Notes: generated from the sequence alone by a model not told the origin. A stretch of DNA of 64,000 bases from Synechococcus sp. NB0720_010 (GCF_023078835.1 NZ_CP090898.1:620001-684000); one strand, 5' to 3'. Counted from the first letter of the stretch, positions 27,094 through 35,046 are shown. Made by a program: numbers and translations.

Positions 27094-27342
27094 CTACGGC
27101 TCGGCATAGACGCCCCAGGCGGGGCGCGTCTTGAGCCAACCCTGGGCCATCAAGCCTTCCCAGAGGACCCGGGCATCGGCGCGACGCAGGTGATAGCGCT
27201 CCTTGAGGAGCGGCAGGTGGTCAGGCATGGCCTTACCCGTGTCCACAAACACCCAGGTCTCACGGCCCCAGGTGCGCTGATCCTTGTGAAAGCGAACCTG
27301 CCAACCGGCCCTGGGATCCCGCAGCCAAGCCTCCTCCATCAA
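27094..27342 (-). CDS. DUF1651-like protein, probable SOS-regulated gene
   Basis: An 82-residue soluble protein (a second ATG would remove one residue). The layout WQVRFHKDQRTWGRETWVFVD, PDHLPLLKERYHLRRADA and VLWEGLMAQGW fits DUF1651, a small family I associate with marine Synechococcus and Prochlorococcus. A LexA-type box lies 15 bp upstream of the start (27357-27370), which implies induction by DNA damage. Function unknown. Confidence 0.7.
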   Translation of the reverse strand: MMEEAWLRDPRAGWQVRFHKDQRTWGRETWVFVDTGKAMPDHLPLLKERYHLRRADARVLWEGLMAQGWLKTRPAWGVYAEP

Positions 27343-27356
27343 TCCACCACAAGCAG

Positions 27357-27370
27357 AGTACAGGTGTACT
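27357..27370. promoter_or_regulatory. LexA (SOS) box upstream of the DUF1651-like gene
   Basis: AGTACAGGTGTACT fits the cyanobacterial LexA consensus RGTACNNNDGTWCB at every position. On the minus strand a TTGCAA hexamer lies about 17 bp before a TACACC hexamer overlapping the box, so LexA would cover the -10 of a promoter reading into the DUF1651-like gene. Confidence 0.7.
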
Positions 27371-27416
27371 ACAGCAGGATGGGTTTTGCAAGGGACCAGG
27401 CGCAGGGATCAGCGGC

Positions 27417-27632
27417 TCACCATTCGCCCACAGGTCGCCTGATCGGCTTGGGCATCAGGCAATTGCGCTTCGTGGTGCTGGGTCGCTCATTGCGCCGGAG
27501 CACCTCCTCGGCGTTCCACAGGCCTTCGACGGATTGGCAGTGCCCCTGCGGGTCGCAGACCCTGAAGAAGTTCCCCCCCAACGAATCCAGGGTTGAACCC
27601 TTCGCCGTGTGCGCGATGCGTGATTCCGGCAT
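27417..27632 (-). CDS. Small conserved hypothetical protein
   Basis: A 71-residue soluble protein. The central GGNFFRVCDPQGHCQSVEGL followed by WNAEEVLRRNE looks like a folded conserved core with two cysteines five residues apart. The C-terminal 15 residues look less constrained. It is not a family I can name. Confidence 0.5.
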   Translation of the reverse strand: MPESRIAHTAKGSTLDSLGGNFFRVCDPQGHCQSVEGLWNAEEVLRRNERPSTTKRNCLMPKPIRRPVGEW

Positions 27633-27768
27633 CCGGAGCTGGCAGCTATCCCCGCCCTAACTCCCCCTGGGCGACAGAACAAGGGCAAACCAAGGGCGCT
27701 GACCGGCTCCACTGGCCAGCCGTGAGGCCACCACCGCGTTTGCGGCGGACCTTATGAAAAACAAACGA

Positions 27769-28005
27769 TCAGTTGCCGCCGTTGCAGTAGCGGACGGCCT
27801 GGGCGTTGGTTTTGCCCTCGGCCACCACCTCTTCCACACATCCGTTGAAAAGCTTGCTCTGTTGCTTCAGCGCGCAGACGCCAACGGCGATCGAGGCCAG
27901 GGCGATAGCGGAGACGACCGTGGCCGAGATCTGAGCCACGCCGTAGACGAGCATCGCCTTCTTTTTGCCGCCGCAGTTCTGCTGGCTGTCGTTCGCTTCG
28001 CTCAT
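27769..28005 (-). CDS. Small single-pass membrane protein
   Basis: A 78-residue protein with a polar N-terminus (NCGGKKK), one membrane helix (about residues 18-45, VYGVAQISATVVSAIALASIAV) and a C-terminal domain with two cysteines (FNGCVEEVV; AVRYCNGG) that could form a periplasmic disulfide. Unknown function. Confidence 0.55.
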   Translation of the reverse strand: MSEANDSQQNCGGKKKAMLVYGVAQISATVVSAIALASIAVGVCALKQQSKLFNGCVEEVVAEGKTNAQAVRYCNGGN

Positions 28006-28096
28006 CGCTCGGGTGTGACTGGCGCAACCCTATGGATCCGAAATCTGCTGGCGCGAGGCGGCCAGGACGAGATAACCGCCCAGGCGACATCCGCTC

Positions 28097-28276
28097 TCAC
28101 TTCAGCTGAAACGGCCGAACCAACCTCGCCTTGAGACGCTGCAGAACTGTCGCTCCAGCCACCGTCTGGGCATCCAGACAGCTCGAGCAGAGCACCTGAC
28201 CTTTGACGCTGCGGTAGTGCTGGGTGGAGCGCTCGATAAAGGTCCCGCAACGGCGGCAGGGAAAGATCGGACTCAT
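28097..28276 (-). CDS. Small zinc-ribbon protein
   Basis: ATG 28276 gives 59 residues. It carries two CxxC knuckles (PCRRCG at residues 6-11 and LCSSCLD near 29-35), a typical zinc ribbon, then a basic amphipathic tail. It may bind nucleic acid or a protein partner. The frame continues upstream of the ATG but that stretch looks non-coding. Confidence 0.6.
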   Translation of the reverse strand: MSPIFPCRRCGTFIERSTQHYRSVKGQVLCSSCLDAQTVAGATVLQRLKARLVRPFQLK

Positions 28277-28382
28277 GGCGCTGCGCTCGCTCGGACCATG
28301 CTGCAGGGCTGGGAGGGATCGCGTCTGCAACATCGATAGCCATGGGAGCCGGAACCCTTTGGGGTCCTTGCACCCCCTCGCC

Positions 28383-29375
28383 ATGGAGATCAGCGCCGCC
28401 GGATTGGACCTGCTCAAACGCCTCGAGGGCTGCCGGCTCGAGGCCTACCCGGATCCCGGCAGCGGCGCAGAGCCCTGGACCATTGGCTACGGCCACACCG
28501 GAGCCGAGGTCCGGCCTGGTCTGGTCATCAGCCAGGCGCAGGCCGAACGCTGGCTGCTGGACGATCTACAGGACCGCGGGCGGGCCCTGAAGACGCTGCT
28601 GGCGGGCGTGCCCCTGAACCAGGGGCAATTTGATGCGCTGCTGAGCTTCTGCTTCAACGTCGGAGCTGGAGCCCTGGGGCGCTCGACCCTGCGCAGACGA
28701 CTGCTGGCCGGGGAGCCCGCAGGGCGGGTGATCCGCGAAGAACTGCCCCGCTGGATTCATCCCCTGCCAGGCTTGATCCAGCGCCGCGCCGCCGAGATCC
28801 GACACGCTGAACGCCACAGCGCCACTGCCCTGGCGGTGCCCTACTGCTGCCAGAACAACAGCGCCACTGCGCACGGCCCGCGGATGTGCTTCAGCTCCAG
28901 CTGCGCCATGGTGGTGGAGTTTCTGCGGCCGGGCTGCTTCAGCGGTAGCGGCCAGATCGACGACCAGTACCTCGCGATCGTCCAGCGCTATGGCGAAAGC
29001 ACGGAGGCCTCTGCCCAACTGCTGGCGATCGAGGCCTGCGGGCTGGCGGCCCGCTTCCGCCAAGACGGAACCATTCAGGACCTCATTGACCAGCTGGAAC
29101 GCGGTATCCCGGCACCGGTGGGTTGGCTGCACCTCGGGCCAGTGGAGCAACCCACGGGCGTGGGCCACTGGAGTGTGGTCGTGGGCTGGGAGCCCAGCAG
29201 CCGCACCTTCTTGATGCACGACCCCAACGGCGAGGCGAATCTCGTGGGCGGCGGCTACGTCAAAACCGCCCTCGGCAGCGGAAAGGCCCAGCGTTATTCC
29301 GAGCGCAACTGGGGACGGCGTTGGCTGGTCGAGGGTCCGGGCAGCGGCTGGTGGATGGAATTTAACCAGCAATGA
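28383..29375 (+). CDS. GH24 lysozyme fused to a C39-like cysteine peptidase domain
   Basis: A 330-residue two-domain protein. Residues 1-145 are a phage-type (T4-like, GH24) lysozyme with LKRLEGCRLEAYPDPGSG (catalytic Glu), WTIGYGHTG and LLSFCFNVGAGAL. Residues about 155-325 resemble Peptidase_C39-type folds: a Cys in MCFSSSCAMV, a His in GVGHWSVVVGW and an Asp in HDPNGE, so a full Cys-His-Asp set is visible. No signal peptide is present, so export would need a holin or another route. Possible origin is a prophage module. Confidence 0.82.
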   Translation: MEISAAGLDLLKRLEGCRLEAYPDPGSGAEPWTIGYGHTGAEVRPGLVISQAQAERWLLDDLQDRGRALKTLLAGVPLNQGQFDALLSFCFNVGAGALGRSTLRRRLLAGEPAGRVIREELPRWIHPLPGLIQRRAAEIRHAERHSATALAVPYCCQNNSATAHGPRMCFSSSCAMVVEFLRPGCFSGSGQIDDQYLAIVQRYGESTEASAQLLAIEACGLAARFRQDGTIQDLIDQLERGIPAPVGWLHLGPVEQPTGVGHWSVVVGWEPSSRTFLMHDPNGEANLVGGGYVKTALGSGKAQRYSERNWGRRWLVEGPGSGWWMEFNQQ

Positions 29376-29554
29376 ACTGCGACTTCTGCCTGCAGAGCGG
29401 GGAGCTGCACTACCGGATCCGCACGCAGGCCAGTGGCAGCTGGCGCTTCGCCTGTCCGGCCTGTTGGCAACGCCAGAGCCAAGAGCCCGGCTATCAGTAC
29501 GGCGGCACCCGCAAGGCCAACCGACGCGAGCGGGACAAACGCAAACGGCGCTAG
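29372..29554 (+). CDS. Small zinc-ribbon protein
   Basis: A 60-residue protein overlapping the lysozyme stop by four bases (ATGA). It has CDFC at residues 3-6 and CPAC near 28-31, then a very basic tail (RKANRRERDKRKRR) suited to nucleic acid contact. Translational coupling suggests it is expressed with the lysozyme fusion. Confidence 0.6.
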   Translation: MNCDFCLQSGELHYRIRTQASGSWRFACPACWQRQSQEPGYQYGGTRKANRRERDKRKRR

Positions 29555-30069
29555 CTGCGGTAGGCGTCGATGAAGCTCGCACGCACGGATGCGATCAACG
29601 TCTCAGGCAGCTCCAGTCCCGCCCCCTGGAGGTACTGATCCAGTGCTGGCCCGAGCTGATCCTGCAAGGCCAGGCACTGGGCCGCCGAAAGGGCTAAGGC
29701 TTGTTGATAGAGCTCTTTGTTCGTCTTGCCGAGATGGAACAAGCGACAACCCTCATCGATGACCGCCGTCAGTTGCGGATCCCTGAGGCACTCGCTCTCG
29801 CTGCCGGCATAGGGAAGGCTGCGGTTGCGGATGACAGAACGAACCAGAGCAAAGGAGCGATGGGCCAATTCCGGGCCGACTCGATCCTCCGCTTCGCGGC
29901 GCTCCTTGATCTGGATCAAGGCATTGACCAACTCGGCAGCTTTGAAGAGCGCCAGACAGTGGCGTTGCTTTGGAGAGAGGGCCTCGAGTTGAACGAGAGA
30001 GTCCGCGACGGCCGCCAGAAAAGCCTCGTCTTTGTCAGCCAGGGCTGGGCAGGACCGCCAACGCTCCAT
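29551..30069 (-). CDS. Conserved hypothetical helical protein
   Basis: ATG 30069 gives 172 residues (a GTG four codons upstream is possible). It is all-helical and soluble, with segments such as EALSPKQRHCLALFKAAELV and LSAAQCLALQDQLGP. No family recognised. It is convergent with the zinc-ribbon gene (4-bp overlap). Confidence 0.6.
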   Translation of the reverse strand: MERWRSCPALADKDEAFLAAVADSLVQLEALSPKQRHCLALFKAAELVNALIQIKERREAEDRVGPELAHRSFALVRSVIRNRSLPYAGSESECLRDPQLTAVIDEGCRLFHLGKTNKELYQQALALSAAQCLALQDQLGPALDQYLQGAGLELPETLIASVRASFIDAYRS

Positions 30070-30114
30070 CGCCCCTGCCACCGCTCATGCTGACCGTAGC
30101 CAGAGGGTGCCGCG

Positions 30115-30546
30115 ATGACCGTTGAACGCCTGCAGATCCCAACACAACGCCCCTTTCAGTGCATCGCTCTCACCGAAGCCCTGGAGCACTTCATCGCCAA
30201 GCAAGGGGAGAAGGACGGAACGGTGCTGATCAGCGGGCAGCACACCACAACGGCCGTGATCATCAACGAGAGGGAGGAGCGTCTGATCTGGGACCTCGAG
30301 GCCTGGCTTGCTGAGATCGCCCCTGCCCAGCGCCCCTGGAAACACAACGACCTCGAGCTTCGACCCAACATCCCTGCCGATGAACCCCGCAATGCCCACG
30401 CCCACCTGCAGGCGCTGCTGCTCGGCAACCAGGTGATGGTGGCCGTCCAAGACGGGACGCCGGTGCTGGGGACTTATCAAGACGTGATCCTGGTGGAGCT
30501 GGACGGGCCGCGTCAGCGAACGGTCGCCCTGCAGTGGATTGCCTAG
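30115..30546 (+). CDS. YjbQ / UPF0047 family protein
   Basis: A 143-residue protein with the family hallmarks TVLISGQHTTTAVIINERE and a central HNDLELRPNIPADEPRNAHAHLQA (His-rich metal site), then a conserved final QDVILVELDGPRQRTV. Members form trimers and have a reported weak thiamine-phosphate synthase activity in vitro; the physiological role is unsettled. Length and key histidines are intact. Confidence 0.9.
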   Translation: MTVERLQIPTQRPFQCIALTEALEHFIAKQGEKDGTVLISGQHTTTAVIINEREERLIWDLEAWLAEIAPAQRPWKHNDLELRPNIPADEPRNAHAHLQALLLGNQVMVAVQDGTPVLGTYQDVILVELDGPRQRTVALQWIA

Positions 30547-30571
30547 GGTCTGCGCCCAACGACATCCAGCC

Positions 30572-30868
30572 ATGCCCAGCCGCGAACAGATCCTGGCCGC
30601 CTCCGCCGGCTGGGTGGCGGTGCTCTTGAACGTGGTGCCGGGCCTGGGGGCGGGCTACCTCTACCAACGGCGCTGGAAGGCCTACTGGATCACCTCGGCC
30701 CTGGCCACCGCTTGGTTTGTCGCCGGAGCGGTGCTCGGCCAGGACGCCGAACCCGCCGCCGAAGCCCAGAACCAGCTGGTGGGGCTGATCGGCCTGCTGC
30801 TGCTGGCCGGCGGCACTGCCACCGAAGCCGGTCTGGCGGTCAAGAAGGTGCGCGCCGGGCTGGAGTAG
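30572..30868 (+). CDS. Small membrane protein, unknown function
   Basis: ATG 30572 gives 98 residues with hydrophobic helices at about 10-30, 40-55 and 65-82. The motif VVPGLGAGYLYQRRWKAYW resembles short TM2-like proteins seen in cyanobacteria. It is 25 bp downstream of the yjbQ gene on the same strand. Confidence 0.6.
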   Translation: MPSREQILAASAGWVAVLLNVVPGLGAGYLYQRRWKAYWITSALATAWFVAGAVLGQDAEPAAEAQNQLVGLIGLLLLAGGTATEAGLAVKKVRAGLE

Positions 30869-30872
30869 GTCC

Positions 30873-31298
30873 TCAGGTCTGCAGGGGGGCGAGCTCGCAG
30901 CGGCCCTCCTTGTCGACGGGCCGCACGGGCCGATCCGAGACCATCCGCAGCTGGGACGTCAGGCTCTTGAGGTTGAAGGTCTCATCGCTGCCCACCGGGG
31001 GATCCACGGCCTGCCAGCTGGAGGCGTCACCCTCACGGCTGAACTCACCCACCCGCGTCTCAATCCGCAGCTCATCACCCCGCAGGGAAGAGGCGGTCTG
31101 CACCGAGAAGCGCAGCTCGGGCGTCGGCCGGTAGGCGTTCAGGGGCTCAATGAATGCATAGAGGCGGCCGCTGCGCGCATCAAAGACGACCTCCTGGCGG
31201 CCGGGTCCACTGCAGACCAGGCGCTTCAAAGAGGGAGAGGGGGTGCACCCCCAGACCAGAAGCAAGGCCAGGGGAAGCAGGCCGCTCAGACGTTGCAT
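30873..31298 (-). CDS. Putative lipoprotein
   Basis: A 141-residue protein with a lipoprotein signal peptide: MQRLSGLLPLALLLVWGC, lipobox Cys at 18. The mature beta-rich part (VVFDARSGRLYAFIEPLNAY; LRFSVQTASSL) has no recognised family. Predicted to be anchored in the envelope. Confidence 0.65.
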   Translation of the reverse strand: MQRLSGLLPLALLLVWGCTPSPSLKRLVCSGPGRQEVVFDARSGRLYAFIEPLNAYRPTPELRFSVQTASSLRGDELRIETRVGEFSREGDASSWQAVDPPVGSDETFNLKSLTSQLRMVSDRPVRPVDKEGRCELAPLQT

Positions 31299-31303
31299 CA
31301 GCC

Positions 31304-31642
31304 CTAGCCGAAGGTGCTGCCGTTCCAGCCCCAGCTGCTGGCTTTGACATCCTCGAAGGCCACATAGATGCGATTGGCCGGGATACCCGTTCGCGCTTCG
31401 ATCAGATCGCAGAAGGCCGCAGTCATCGCCGGGGGCTTGAGGGCACCAATCGACTTGATCTCGACGTAGGCGCAGGGATCACTACTGCCGGCGAAGGTCA
31501 TCGGCACCGCCGTCTCCAGCAGGGTCATCACGTAGGACTCCGGCTTGCCGGTCTGCTGGGCCAGAGCCGCCGAGAGTTCCTTGAGCAACCCAGCGGCATC
31601 GGCCAGCTCAGGCAACGAGGTACGCACGTTGATCAGGGGCAT
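31304..31642 (-). CDS. MIF / phenylpyruvate tautomerase family protein
   Basis: A 112-residue MIF-family protein. It begins MPLINVRT, with the catalytic Pro exposed after Met removal, and has a KPESYVMTLLE segment and a C-terminal TGIPANRIYVAFEDVKASSWGWNGSTFG typical of the family. It probably has keto-enol tautomerase activity in the cytoplasm; the natural substrate is unknown. Confidence 0.9.
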   Translation of the reverse strand: MPLINVRTSLPELADAAGLLKELSAALAQQTGKPESYVMTLLETAVPMTFAGSSDPCAYVEIKSIGALKPPAMTAAFCDLIEARTGIPANRIYVAFEDVKASSWGWNGSTFG

Positions 31643-31661
31643 CGCAGCTCAGGGCAGTGCT

Positions 31662-32117
31662 TCAAATCTGCCACGACGATTTGGTGTGGCACCAACGCCA
31701 GCTCTCGACGTTGATCAGTAACCCCAGCACCAACATCACTGCCATCAGCAGCACCTGATCGGAGCGCGAATCAGGGATCAGGATGTCAACGACGAAATGG
31801 GCAGTGTTGGTCAGGGTGTAGACGACACTCAGACCGAACTGAAACCAGCGCCAGCGCCGCCAGCCCGGGGCACTGGAGGCGTAGCTGCTCAGGACATAGG
31901 CCCCAAGCGGAACGAGGAAGTAGAGCAACATCGCCCAGAAGACCAGGGGCAGACGTTCGGTGGCGACATGGCTCTCGATCTCAGGGGAGAGGCCATGGAA
32001 AAGCGGCATCAATCCCAGATCGGTGTGAAACAGCAGGCACAGAAACCAGGCTGTCCAGAGGCTCCGCACGCGCTGTGCGTGATCGATGGTCAGCGGCCTA
32101 CGGGGTACAGGGGCCAT
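31662..32117 (-). CDS. Polytopic membrane protein, unknown function
   Basis: A 151-residue protein with four hydrophobic helices (about 19-38, 55-78, 92-110, 123-140). No family recognised. Its start overlaps the end of the upstream L,D-transpeptidase gene by 20 bp, so the two probably form one transcription unit. Confidence 0.6.
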   Translation of the reverse strand: MAPVPRRPLTIDHAQRVRSLWTAWFLCLLFHTDLGLMPLFHGLSPEIESHVATERLPLVFWAMLLYFLVPLGAYVLSSYASSAPGWRRWRWFQFGLSVVYTLTNTAHFVVDILIPDSRSDQVLLMAVMLVLGLLINVESWRWCHTKSSWQI

Positions 32118-32760
32118 CGGTCTTCACCTCCACCTGATCGCCGAGTTGCACCGAGGCGAGCATCGCCTTGAGGGTGGGTTCAGAGACGTTCAGGCAGCCG
32201 CCGGTGACCTGCTCGCCGATGCGCTGTTCGTTGTTGCTGCCGTGGATGGCGAAGCTGTACCAGCGGAATTTGCCGTCGTAGGTGTTGAAGGCAAAGGGCT
32301 GCTTGACGCTGTCGATCGGCTCCAGGCTGATGTAGCCGATTCCGTATTCACCGACCTCACCATCGCCCTTGAAGTCGATGGCGTTCATGTTCTTGAAGAG
32401 CGTCTCCTTGAGCTCCGCCTTGCTCTTGCCGGACTGGGCGATCAGCTTGGGATCCATCTCAAAGCGGTCCTTGCTGAGGATCGCGTTGACCTTGAAGGAA
32501 CCCAGGGGGGTGTAGCCCTCCTCGAAACGGGTCTTGGCACAGGTCACCCCAAGCCGGCCAAAGCCCACCTGAAAAGTGGTGCGCTCATCACCGCGCACCA
32601 TCACCCCTTGGCTCTTGGCGGGGATGTTCTGATCCAGCTCAATCGTGATCGGAGCCGTGATGGCCGGCGCGCCACTGGCCGTGGTCTTGGGAGAGCTGCC
32701 GCCGCAACCGCTCAGGGCCAGAGCCAGGCTGATCCCGGCCAGCGAGGGTAGACGTCGCAT
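32098..32760 (-). CDS. L,D-transpeptidase-like lipoprotein (YkuD family)
   Basis: ATG 32760 gives 220 residues. A lipoprotein signal ends LALALSGC (Cys 18). The catalytic region near residues 170-195 reads FAIHGSNN followed by GGCLNVSEPTL, giving the H-x-(15-18)-S/G-x-G-C pattern with the nucleophilic Cys. YkuD enzymes form 3-3 peptidoglycan cross-links or attach lipoproteins to it in the periplasm. It is expressed leftward into the membrane-protein gene. Confidence 0.8.
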   Translation of the reverse strand: MRRLPSLAGISLALALSGCGGSSPKTTASGAPAITAPITIELDQNIPAKSQGVMVRGDERTTFQVGFGRLGVTCAKTRFEEGYTPLGSFKVNAILSKDRFEMDPKLIAQSGKSKAELKETLFKNMNAIDFKGDGEVGEYGIGYISLEPIDSVKQPFAFNTYDGKFRWYSFAIHGSNNEQRIGEQVTGGCLNVSEPTLKAMLASVQLGDQVEVKTDGPCTP

Positions 32761-32871
32761 CCAAGACCAACCGCACTCACTCCATGTTGGCGAGGACGCC
32801 TGGATTTGCATGCAGCAACCCTGGACGGCCGGGGCCGCTGGATTCACCATGAGGGCAGGCACCCTGAACCG

Positions 32872-33171
32872 ATGGACGACGCACTGCTGGCCCTCGTGGA
32901 AGATCTGGGATCGGGGAACGTGCTTGATGCCGAGACCCTTGAGGGCTGCACGGTCGAGCCCCATGAGCTCGATGAGATGGATGAGGACCAGGCGGCGATC
33001 GTCGCGGCCCATGTGTTTGAGCAGCTCTTTGACCACGACGTCTCCCAACAGCGCGGGGAGTCAGCCGACCCCGAGGAAGGGGTCTGGAGCGGCACGGTCG
33101 ATTCCTTCAAGTTCACGATCGAGCGCGATGACGCCGGTGATCTGGTGCTGAACTTCAGCAGCGGGGACTAG
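32872..33171 (+). CDS. Acidic conserved hypothetical protein
   Basis: ATG 32872 gives 99 residues, strongly acidic (DELDEMDEDQAAIVAAHVFE), with a beta-rich end (SFKFTIERDDAGDLVLNF). No family recognised. It is followed by two more small plus-strand genes in a likely operon. Confidence 0.5.
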   Translation: MDDALLALVEDLGSGNVLDAETLEGCTVEPHELDEMDEDQAAIVAAHVFEQLFDHDVSQQRGESADPEEGVWSGTVDSFKFTIERDDAGDLVLNFSSGD

Positions 33172-33175
33172 GGCG

Positions 33176-33322
33176 ATGGCACAGGCGACCTGGGCAGTGA
33201 AGCTGATCGATAAGGGCCGCACCCTGCAGGTTCAAGTGCAGGCCCACACCCAAGCCGAAGCACGGACCATCGCTGAACACCAGTACCCGGGCTACAAGGC
33301 CATGAGTGCCCAGCGGGCCTAG
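33176..33322 (+). CDS. Short basic protein, unknown function
   Basis: A 48-residue product beginning MAQATWAVKLIDKGRTLQVQ and containing AEARTIAEHQYPGYK. The beta-beta-alpha layout suggests a small folded domain. It starts four bases after the previous stop and is 16 bp before the next start, which supports translation. Confidence 0.5.
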   Translation: MAQATWAVKLIDKGRTLQVQVQAHTQAEARTIAEHQYPGYKAMSAQRA

Positions 33323-33338
33323 ATCAGGAGGCTTCACG

Positions 33339-33785
33339 ATGAACACTCCCGCCCCCGACTGGATGCCGGATGCCGCGAAAGGCACCTACCCGGGCTGGGT
33401 GCAGCGCAAGGCGGTGACGTTGTCCAAGCGAGACCAGAAACGCGGTGGCGTGGGCAACGTGCAGCAGTACCGCCTGGCGATCCACGAGGCGGTGCTGGCC
33501 TCAGAAGGCCGCGACCACTGGACCGGCGAATGGCTCGCCTGGGAGCTGATCGGCACCTACGACAACCGCGATGCGGCCACGGGCAAAGGTGAGAGCAAGA
33601 AGCGCTACGCGATGCTCCCCACCCTTGATCAACCCTCCAAGCAACCGGAACCCAACTTCGTGATCTGCGCCTGGCGCACCAATGACGCCAAGCACGACAT
33701 GACGCCGCAGGAGCTGCTGGAGTTCTGCACTGCTGTGATCAAGCACAGCCCGAACTGGGGTGGCTCAGGCACAGCTGACGAGTAA
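33339..33785 (+). CDS. Hypothetical protein, possibly a divergent HNH-like nuclease relative
   Basis: ATG 33339 follows an AGGAGG site and gives 148 residues. It contains RLAIHEAVLASEGRDHWTGE, then WELIGTYDNRDA, YAMLPTLDQ and FVICAWRTNDAKHDMTPQEL. From memory this resembles a family with TYDN and LPTVDH motifs and an HNH-like layout; here the expected His of LPTVDH would be Gln. The resemblance is unverified. Confidence 0.55.
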   Translation: MNTPAPDWMPDAAKGTYPGWVQRKAVTLSKRDQKRGGVGNVQQYRLAIHEAVLASEGRDHWTGEWLAWELIGTYDNRDAATGKGESKKRYAMLPTLDQPSKQPEPNFVICAWRTNDAKHDMTPQELLEFCTAVIKHSPNWGGSGTADE

Positions 33786-33802
33786 TCAATGCTTTCGGCA
33801 AT

Positions 33803-33830
33803 AAAAGACCGCCGGTACTCCTACCGGCGG
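33803..33830 (-). terminator. Terminator of the minus-strand coiled-coil gene
   Basis: A nine-bp stem CCGCCGGTA/TACCGGCGG with a four-base loop. On the minus strand it is followed by GTCTTTTATT. It lies about 105 bp downstream of the minus-strand gene at 33935-34111. Confidence 0.75.
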
Positions 33831-33934
33831 CGCTACATCCCGTACCCATGACCTGCGTTCCACAAGTTCTGGCTACGAACGCACGCTAGGGACCAGGAAC
33901 AACACGTCCATCGGCCTTAGCAGTTCGTAGGACG

Positions 33935-34111
33935 CTATTGCGGTGAGGCAATCGCGAGCTTGCGCTTGAGGTCTTCGTTTTCATCTTCCAAAGCCTGAAT
34001 CCGGGCCTTGAGCTGATCAACCTCTGAGGCTTTCTCGCTCAGGGTTGTGATCTTGGCGTGATAGGTCGAGGGGATTTCCTGAATCCAAGAATCAAGATCG
34101 CTGCGTTGCAT
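33935..34111 (-). CDS. Short coiled-coil protein
   Basis: A 58-residue protein starting MQRSDLDSWIQEIPSTYHAK, then continuous heptads to the end (VDQLKARIQALEDENEDLKR). It is probably a dimeric coiled coil. The downstream terminator and a clean ATG support it as a real gene; the intervening 33831-33934 has no gene. Confidence 0.55.
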   Translation of the reverse strand: MQRSDLDSWIQEIPSTYHAKITTLSEKASEVDQLKARIQALEDENEDLKRKLAIASPQ

Positions 34112-34173
34112 GGTTCAACGTTCTTGCTGACCGCAAGCTAGGGCGGCTGCATGCCGATCACCAGGGGGCAGGC

Positions 34174-34437
34174 TCAGACCAACTGATGCCGGCTGCTCAC
34201 CAGTTCACCGGTGCACTCCACCGGCAGAAGCTTGGAGCGTCCCTTGCCGTACCAAAGCTCCACTAAGGCCGCGCTCTTGATCTGGGGGTTTGCCCCAGCC
34301 AGCAGCCAGAGCTCGTCATGCAGCACCTGGGTCTGATCCGGCATTCCCACGTACCAAGGGGCCTCCGGATCCGCTGAGAGCTCCTCATGGAGCAGCAGCA
34401 GAGCCTCGAGAACGTCAGCAGCCAGTTCAGGCGTCAT
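34174..34437 (-). CDS. Conserved hypothetical protein
   Basis: An 87-residue soluble protein: an N-terminal helix (DVLEALLLLHEELSADPEA), a middle QVLHDELWLLAGANPQIKSA and a beta-rich end (KLLPVECTGELVSSRH). No family recognised. Confidence 0.5.
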   Translation of the reverse strand: MTPELAADVLEALLLLHEELSADPEAPWYVGMPDQTQVLHDELWLLAGANPQIKSAALVELWYGKGRSKLLPVECTGELVSSRHQLV

Positions 34438-34486
34438 GCCTCCATCCAGGCACAGCGCCGGGGCCTAAAGCAAGCCGCAGAAGGAC

Positions 34487-34642
34487 CTAGCGCACGGGAA
34501 CGCCCTCACTGGGATTGAGCGTGCGCTGCAGCGCAGCCGGATGGCAGTGGGGATGGCGCATCACCTCCTCACGCCAGCTCCAGATGGCCTGCTGCACCGC
34601 AGGGCGATCGTGTTGGGAAGCAGGACGTGGGGACGCAGGCAT
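34487..34642 (-). CDS. Short hypothetical protein
   Basis: A possible 51-residue product starting MPASPRPASQHDRPAVQQAI and containing WSWREEVMRHPHCHPAALQR. It is His/Pro/Arg rich. Coding status is uncertain. Confidence 0.4.
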   Translation of the reverse strand: MPASPRPASQHDRPAVQQAIWSWREEVMRHPHCHPAALQRTLNPSEGVPVR

Positions 34643-34880
34643 GAGCGGTTGTCGGGGATGGTCTATTCAGCGTTGGCAGCGCAACAGCAGCGATCTGTCC
34701 GCTTTGAACACCTCTTGAAAAACAGGTAGAAGTGCGCACCGAGAAAGAGCGCAACTGCTGACGACTTTCCCCATCCGTAGCAACGACAACCGGATTCTGT
34801 GAACGGGGTTCAGATTGAACAAACCCAAAGGTCCATCGGGGGAGACAGTCACCTCACAACCACCACCTCACCCCCCTGCC

Positions 34881-34952
34881 ATGGAAATCCTTGCCGTCAT
34901 CGCCATCGTCGGTGCAGCCTTCGGCGGAGCCGCTGCCCTGACCAAGAAGTGA
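34881..34952 (+). CDS. Mini-protein of 23 residues with one membrane helix
   Basis: The product starts MEILAVIAIVGAAFGGAAAL and ends TKK: one membrane helix with a basic C-terminus. Size and layout resemble small photosynthetic-complex subunits, but I cannot match it to any named Psb, Psa or Pet subunit. A strong terminator 26 bp downstream supports a dedicated short mRNA. The 240 bp upstream contain no other gene. Confidence 0.5.
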   Translation: MEILAVIAIVGAAFGGAAALTKK

Positions 34953-34978
34953 GCGACTGACGCTCCAGAGGAAACCGC

Positions 34979-35011
34979 AACCCCTGGGCTCGTTTGGGTC
35001 CAGGGGTTTTT
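34979..35011 (+). terminator. Rho-independent terminator after the 23-residue gene
   Basis: Stem AACCCCTGG/CCAGGGGTT with an eleven-base loop, then a T run. It lies between the mini-protein gene and the next secreted-protein gene. Confidence 0.85.
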
Positions 35012-35046
35012 GCTGGGCTATAGCAGGGACAACCGGCCCAGGAGCC

